Part shown: in pieces, positions 30,360 through 33,821 of the stretch | Numbering within the stretch: position 1 is the first letter of the stretch | How the letters are laid out: every line of letters starts with the position of its first letter | Source: Flavobacteriaceae bacterium UBA2765 | GTDB taxonomy: Bacteria > Bacteroidota > Bacteroidia > Flavobacteriales > Flavobacteriaceae | Direction: 5' to 3' | Length of the DNA: 33,821 nucleotides | NCBI GenBank assembly: GCA_002352665.1 | Contig: DEIV01000114.1 | Span: forward strand, 1 to 33,821 | Program-made: the position numbers and the translations under genes | The notes under the pieces: model-generated | The model's database searches: none | What the model was told of the DNA's origin: nothing | Seen by the model: only the letters and a program-made list of their open reading frames with translations

Positions 30360-31417
30360 GACTGCATTAAAACTAGGCTATGGTTCAACCCTCTATACTG
30401 ATTATACAAGAGTACATTATTATATTCTCTAGAATCAACATCATTCAAGACAACTGCTTGTGGTGTATGCTGATGTTTGATCACATGAGCTCCTAAGCAA
30501 AACCCAAAAGATGAAGCAGTATTGTACTCACCGCATAAATGCTTATAATACAACTGTTGGGTGTTTGAAAAAATACTATTTTGTAAATGAGCATAGTAAT
30601 GGTCATAATCTACATCACCATTTAGTCCTAAAATTATGGCATCAATATCTTGAACGGAAAGCTGATTACTTTCTAAAAATGCTTCAATACGACTGTTTAA
30701 CAATTCAGGATTTAATTGACTTATTATCTCAACATCTGTCAGCTGTGCATAGGTATTTTTTTGCTTTATATTTGACAACACAAAAAACGATGCTCCTTCT
30801 CCAAAAACAGCCCCGCTGGAACTTGAATTTTTTATATCAAAAGTATTGACCTTTTCATTTTTAATATGTTCAATTTTTTCATGTAGACCATACGTATGAG
30901 CCCCTTGCTCATCAACGCCTCCAACTAATATTTGATTGGCTTCATTTTCATTAAACTTTAGTTGTGCATCTATTAAACAAGATTCAAATGAAATGGCCGC
31001 ATGCACATAAGTAAAATTATAGGCTTTACACTGCAATCCTAATGCAATTTGAGCACCAACGGTATTGTGAGTAGATTGGATAAATGAGGTGGGCGTTAAA
31101 AACTCTTCATCATCATCAATCATCGCACTTACAAATTTTTCTGAGTCTTGCAAACAACCCATTCCCGTTCCTGAAATAATGGCATCAGGTTTATCAATTT
31201 GTGCCTCTTTTAAGGCCAAACTAGACGCTACAACACCCATTTTAACACCCTTGGCCATTCTTCTTGCGGCAGCAGGTGGTATATACTCCTTATAATTTGG
31301 GTTGATTGCTGTTAATATATTTTTATCATAGATAACTATTTGCTCTAAAAACTGATGATTATCAGCAGTATGTTGAGCAGAAATGCAACCGAGACCGTTA
31401 ATATAACAAGCTTCCAT
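30353..31417 (-). CDS. Ketosynthase-like protein lacking the catalytic Cys (chain-length-factor-like)
   Basis: The 354-residue protein has a thiolase-like KAS fold (ISGTGMGCLQDSEKF, PTSFIQSTHNTVGAQIALGLQCKAYNFTY, QILVGGVDEQG, GAVFGEGASFFVLS, GEYNTASSFGFCLGAHVIK). In active ketosynthases a TACSS motif occurs in the middle; here the aligned segment is TYVHAAISFES with no cysteine. It starts at the codon after the stop of the active ketosynthase gene. It probably forms a heterodimer with it, setting polyene chain length as CLF does in type II polyketide synthases. This pairing is established for aryl-polyene systems in general; here it is inference from order and motif loss. Confidence 0.85.
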   Translation of the reverse strand: MEACYINGLGCISAQHTADNHQFLEQIVIYDKNILTAINPNYKEYIPPAAARRMAKGVKMGVVASSLALKEAQIDKPDAIISGTGMGCLQDSEKFVSAMIDDDEEFLTPTSFIQSTHNTVGAQIALGLQCKAYNFTYVHAAISFESCLIDAQLKFNENEANQILVGGVDEQGAHTYGLHEKIEHIKNEKVNTFDIKNSSSSGAVFGEGASFFVLSNIKQKNTYAQLTDVEIISQLNPELLNSRIEAFLESNQLSVQDIDAIILGLNGDVDYDHYYAHLQNSIFSNTQQLYYKHLCGEYNTASSFGFCLGAHVIKHQHTPQAVVLNDVDSREYNNVLLYNQYRGLNHSLVLMQSC

Positions 31418-32614
31418 TTAATTTTTTGAAAATATTAATGTTGAACAATTCCCTCCAAAACCAAAGGAATTAGATAGTACATGTTGAATCTGTTTCTCCT
31501 TTACTGAGGTTATAGGCACAATGCCTACTTCTTCAATAGCGGTTTTAAAATTAAGATTAGGAAAAACCTTATTATGTTGTAATGCCAGCACTGAATATAC
31601 TGCTTCTATGGCGGCAGCAGCCGCCAATGTGTGACCTGTAAAAGCCTTGGTTGAACTTAAATCGGGTATTTCTTTACCAAATACACGTTGTATTGCCCTA
31701 CTTTCTGACAGATCATTATTTGGTGTTGCCGTTCCATGAGCATTTATATAATCAATTTGTTCAGGTAATAGTTGAGCTACCTTAAATGCTTTTTGCATGG
31801 CCAATGTTGCTCCATCACCATTTTCTGAAGATGCTGTTTGATGAAAAGCATCATTAGCATTGCCATAGCCTGAAACATAAGCCAATACTTTTTTATTTTG
31901 TTGCTTTACAATTTTATCAGATTCCAGTACTAAAAATGCTGCCGCTTCTCCTAGATTTAACCCTTTCCTATTTTTATCAAAAGGCATGCAATACGTATCA
32001 GATAAAATCATTAACGTTTTGAATCCGTTAATAGTAAACTTAGACAAACAATCCGCTCCACCAACCACTACCCTATCTAACTTTCCTGCTTTTATCAATC
32101 TTGCCCCCAACATAATTGCATTTGCAGAAGAAGAACATGCTGTACTTATGGTAGTAACAAAATCAGTAATACCAAGCTGTTGGGCTATTTTTTGAGTAGC
32201 ATCACCACCATGATGACCTGCTATATATCTATGATGCGTATCATCCTTTACATACTCATAATAATATTTTTCGGTCATATCCATTCCACCGACACTCGTA
32301 GCCGAAACTAATCCAGTTTTACAATCTGTAATATCTGAAATATCTGCATTTTGTACTGCTTGTTTAGCCGCTAAAACACCCAACATAGCTGTTCTAGAAT
32401 AACAATTGATCTCAGGTAAATTCAACTGCTTTACCAATTCATCATTGGTTAGCTCAATTTCGCCAACCATAATATTATTTTTATGACGTGTTTCTAAATG
32501 CGAAATTATAGAGATACCAGGTTTACTTTGAATTAAAGCTGCATAATTTTCTTCAACAGTTGTACCTATTGAAGATATAATACCCATACCGGTTATGGCA
32601 ACTTTTGTACTCAT
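31418..32614 (-). CDS. Beta-ketoacyl-ACP synthase (FabF-like) of the pigment cluster
   Basis: The 398-residue protein has the complete Cys-His-His set of KASII-type enzymes: Cys160 (ISTACSSSANA), His293 (INAHGTATPNND) and His328 (KAFTGHTLAAAAA). MSTKVAITGMGIISSIG at the start and NSFGFGGNCSTLIF at the end are also typical. It condenses malonyl-ACP units onto the aryl starter on the cluster ACP. It follows the ACP gene with no spacer and is followed with no spacer by the Cys-less partner, suggesting strict co-translation. One of the best-supported calls in the window. Confidence 0.93.
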   Translation of the reverse strand: MSTKVAITGMGIISSIGTTVEENYAALIQSKPGISIISHLETRHKNNIMVGEIELTNDELVKQLNLPEINCYSRTAMLGVLAAKQAVQNADISDITDCKTGLVSATSVGGMDMTEKYYYEYVKDDTHHRYIAGHHGGDATQKIAQQLGITDFVTTISTACSSSANAIMLGARLIKAGKLDRVVVGGADCLSKFTINGFKTLMILSDTYCMPFDKNRKGLNLGEAAAFLVLESDKIVKQQNKKVLAYVSGYGNANDAFHQTASSENGDGATLAMQKAFKVAQLLPEQIDYINAHGTATPNNDLSESRAIQRVFGKEIPDLSSTKAFTGHTLAAAAAIEAVYSVLALQHNKVFPNLNFKTAIEEVGIVPITSVKEKQIQHVLSNSFGFGGNCSTLIFSKN

Positions 32615-32872
32615 TTATTTAGTTCTATGCTCTGTAATATATGCAGCCATGACCTCAATTGATTGGAATATTTTTTTACCTTCTTTTGGATCTAATAATT
32701 TAATACCATAATCTTTATCTAACATAACGATGAGCTCTAATGCATCAATTGAATCCAAGCCTAATCCATCGCCGAAAAGAGCATCATTATCTCCAATTTC
32801 ATCAGTTGATACATCTTCTAAATTTAATTGCTCAATAATTTTTTCTTTTAATTCCAATTTTAATACTTCCAT
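32615..32872 (-). CDS. Acyl carrier protein of the pigment cluster
   Basis: The 85-residue acidic protein has the ACP signature GDGLGLDSIDALELIVML with Ser41 as the phosphopantetheine attachment site, on a typical four-helix length. It carries the growing aryl polyene between ketosynthase, dehydratase and other enzymes. It abuts both neighbours: it ends one base before the ketosynthase gene and starts one base after the upstream gene ends. An ACP beside the ketosynthase pair is standard in aryl-polyene clusters. Confidence 0.93.
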   Translation of the reverse strand: MEVLKLELKEKIIEQLNLEDVSTDEIGDNDALFGDGLGLDSIDALELIVMLDKDYGIKLLDPKEGKKIFQSIEVMAAYITEHRTK

Positions 32873-33487
32873 CTATTCCTTATTTTGATATATGTTTGTT
32901 AATTCTTTTACTGTATGTTTTAAATTTCCTTTGTGGGATACCAGATACATAAAACCTTCATACTGGTCATTGTCATAATCAACCCATCCACAAAGTACAC
33001 TTTCCGCTTTATTTTTATCAATTAAAATATCCGCATAATTACTTAAAAATTGAGGATTAAAACTGTCAAAAACAAAAAAGGCATTTTCACTCATTAACTG
33101 ATGCCTGATGCTAATTTCTCCAATGGCTATATTGGGTAATGTATATACAAAAACCGCCGGACTAGGATAATAACTATCTTTATCTTGTATTGAATGTTGA
33201 TGTTTTCTATCTGTATCTAAACTCGATGCTCTATTGGATAATACAATTGCAACATTCTTGTCGGTCTTTGTTTCGATGTCTCTAAAAATATATTCCGCTC
33301 CTAAAAAGGCTAATTTACTTAAGTTATCCATTTTAAAAAATTTTGAATAGCTTAATTTGAGTTCTTTATACAATTTTTTAGAAAAATCAGAAAAATCTAG
33401 GTTGTTTTTTTCTAAATAATCGAGTTGACCATTCAGCCTAACCGTATTATTTTTAATTATACAATAGCTTTGAATATAATTTTTCAC
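32873..33487 (-). CDS. Small ketosynthase-N-terminal-like protein without catalytic Cys
   Basis: The 204-residue protein resembles the N-terminal half of a beta-ketoacyl synthase: NVAIVLSNRASSLDTDRKHQHSI, YPSPAVFVYTLPNIAIGEISIRHQLMSENAFFVFDSF, and SVLCGWVDYDN. Where the active cysteine would sit, the segment reads ENAFFVFDSF; the C-terminal His-containing half is missing. It cannot be a ketosynthase by itself. Proteins of this type sit upstream of the ACP in flexirubin-like clusters, and could bind the ACP or starter unit as a scaffold. It directly precedes the ACP gene and follows the methyltransferase by 9 bp. Confidence 0.75.
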   Translation of the reverse strand: MKNYIQSYCIIKNNTVRLNGQLDYLEKNNLDFSDFSKKLYKELKLSYSKFFKMDNLSKLAFLGAEYIFRDIETKTDKNVAIVLSNRASSLDTDRKHQHSIQDKDSYYPSPAVFVYTLPNIAIGEISIRHQLMSENAFFVFDSFNPQFLSNYADILIDKNKAESVLCGWVDYDNDQYEGFMYLVSHKGNLKHTVKELTNIYQNKE

Positions 33488-33496
33488 TCAATATTA

Positions 33497-33821
33497 TTAT
33501 TTTTTATTGCATACCAAAATAGTATGGTATTCCCCAATATTTATATCTTCTTTAATTGTTAGGCCTGCTTTATCAATTATATTAATCATTACTTCTGCAG
33601 GATACATTTTGCTGTTTCCATTCGCCATTACCGTAAAATATAATGAGGTTGCCTCTAAAATAAATTTTGCATTCTTAAATTTTTGCCTGTCCGTAAAGGT
33701 TTCCATGATTAGCAACTCTGCATTATCATCCATAGATTGAACACAAGTAGTTAAGATTTTCAATATTTCTTCTTCAGAAAAGCAATCTAAAAATTGACTC
33801 ATCCAAATGGTATTGGCTCCG
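33497..33821 (-). CDS. Methyltransferase of the pigment cluster, C-terminal part (cut by window edge)
   Basis: The frame continues upstream past the internal ATG at 33802 to the window edge (reading GANTIWMSQFLDCFSEEE), so the true start is outside. The visible 107 residues match the C-terminal half of SAM-dependent O-methyltransferases of the Methyltransf_2 type: IWMSQFLDCFSEEEILKIL, ELLIMETFTDRQKF, and the end YHTILVCNKK. In aryl-polyene and flexirubin clusters such an enzyme methylates the phenol head group or ring. It is the most upstream gene visible of the proximal operon block, 9 bp before the ketosynthase-like gene. Confidence 0.8.
   Translation of the reverse strand, partial: GANTIWMSQFLDCFSEEEILKILTTCVQSMDDNAELLIMETFTDRQKFKNAKFILEATSLYFTVMANGNSKMYPAEVMINIIDKAGLTIKEDINIGEYHTILVCNKK

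Noticed and set aside
1..33821. tRNA or rRNA genes
   Set aside because: I looked for conserved T-loop and rRNA landmarks on both strands and saw none; no tRNA appears to serve as an attachment site for the island. A covariance-model scan would be the decisive check.

Overview
The window looks like a low-GC member of the Flavobacteriaceae (Bacteroidetes). The evidence is an aryl-polyene/flexirubin-type pigment operon of the kind usual in that group, Rhs proteins of the Bacteroidetes 'MPGRQ' type, an ORF6N protein, an IS1380-type transposase, and -7 boxes matching TAnnTTTG. All family names come from reading translated sequence by eye; no search was run.

Left accessory region (1-6.1 kb, mostly + strand). 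It opens with the 5' part of an IS1380-type transposase. Small unrelated genes follow: a lipoprotein, an OsmC/DinB/ACT/ArsR operon, a SanA/DUF218 membrane protein, an orphan Imm63-type immunity protein, a small membrane protein and a lipoyl-like protein. Four diverged copies of one intergenic repeat precede four of these units. The best copies end in GTTGTGY just ahead of the next gene, which looks like a cassette array.

Pigment operon, distal half (6.1-15.3 kb, - strand). In transcription order: FabZ-like dehydratase, small exported protein, GT2-DUF2062 fusion, MMPL exporter fused to an acyltransferase, phytoene-desaturase-like oxidoreductase and C45-type acyltransferase. Several of these genes overlap.

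Island (15.4-28.3 kb). About 13 kb of mobile and toxin DNA sits where the pigment operon should be continuous. It holds a LamG/coiled-coil exported protein, a 5'-truncated Rhs tip with a membrane neighbour (candidate toxin/immunity), a ~770-bp imperfect inverted repeat, an ORF6N gene with palindromes, and a recombination module (two tyrosine recombinases, an AAA-type ATPase and a divergent XRE regulator). Next come an Rhs-AHH nuclease toxin with its immunity protein, a REP-associated (Y1) transposase and a decayed hypothetical gene. REP-like hairpins related to TTCGCACAGC occur at both edges and beside the broken genes, but I saw none outside the island.

Pigment operon, proximal half (28.3-33.8 kb, - strand). 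In transcription order: methyltransferase (cut by the window edge), Cys-less ketosynthase-like protein, ACP, ketosynthase, Cys-less ketosynthase-like partner, polysaccharide deacetylase, LolA-like carrier and lipoprotein. A second, diverged copy of the lipoprotein's 3' end lies at the far side of the island, directly upstream of the dehydratase. The lipoprotein-dehydratase junction was therefore probably the original point of continuity.

Together the two pigment blocks would build a methylated aryl polyene on an ACP, attach it to a lipid and move it to the outer membrane. The island genes concern contact-dependent competition and DNA mobility.
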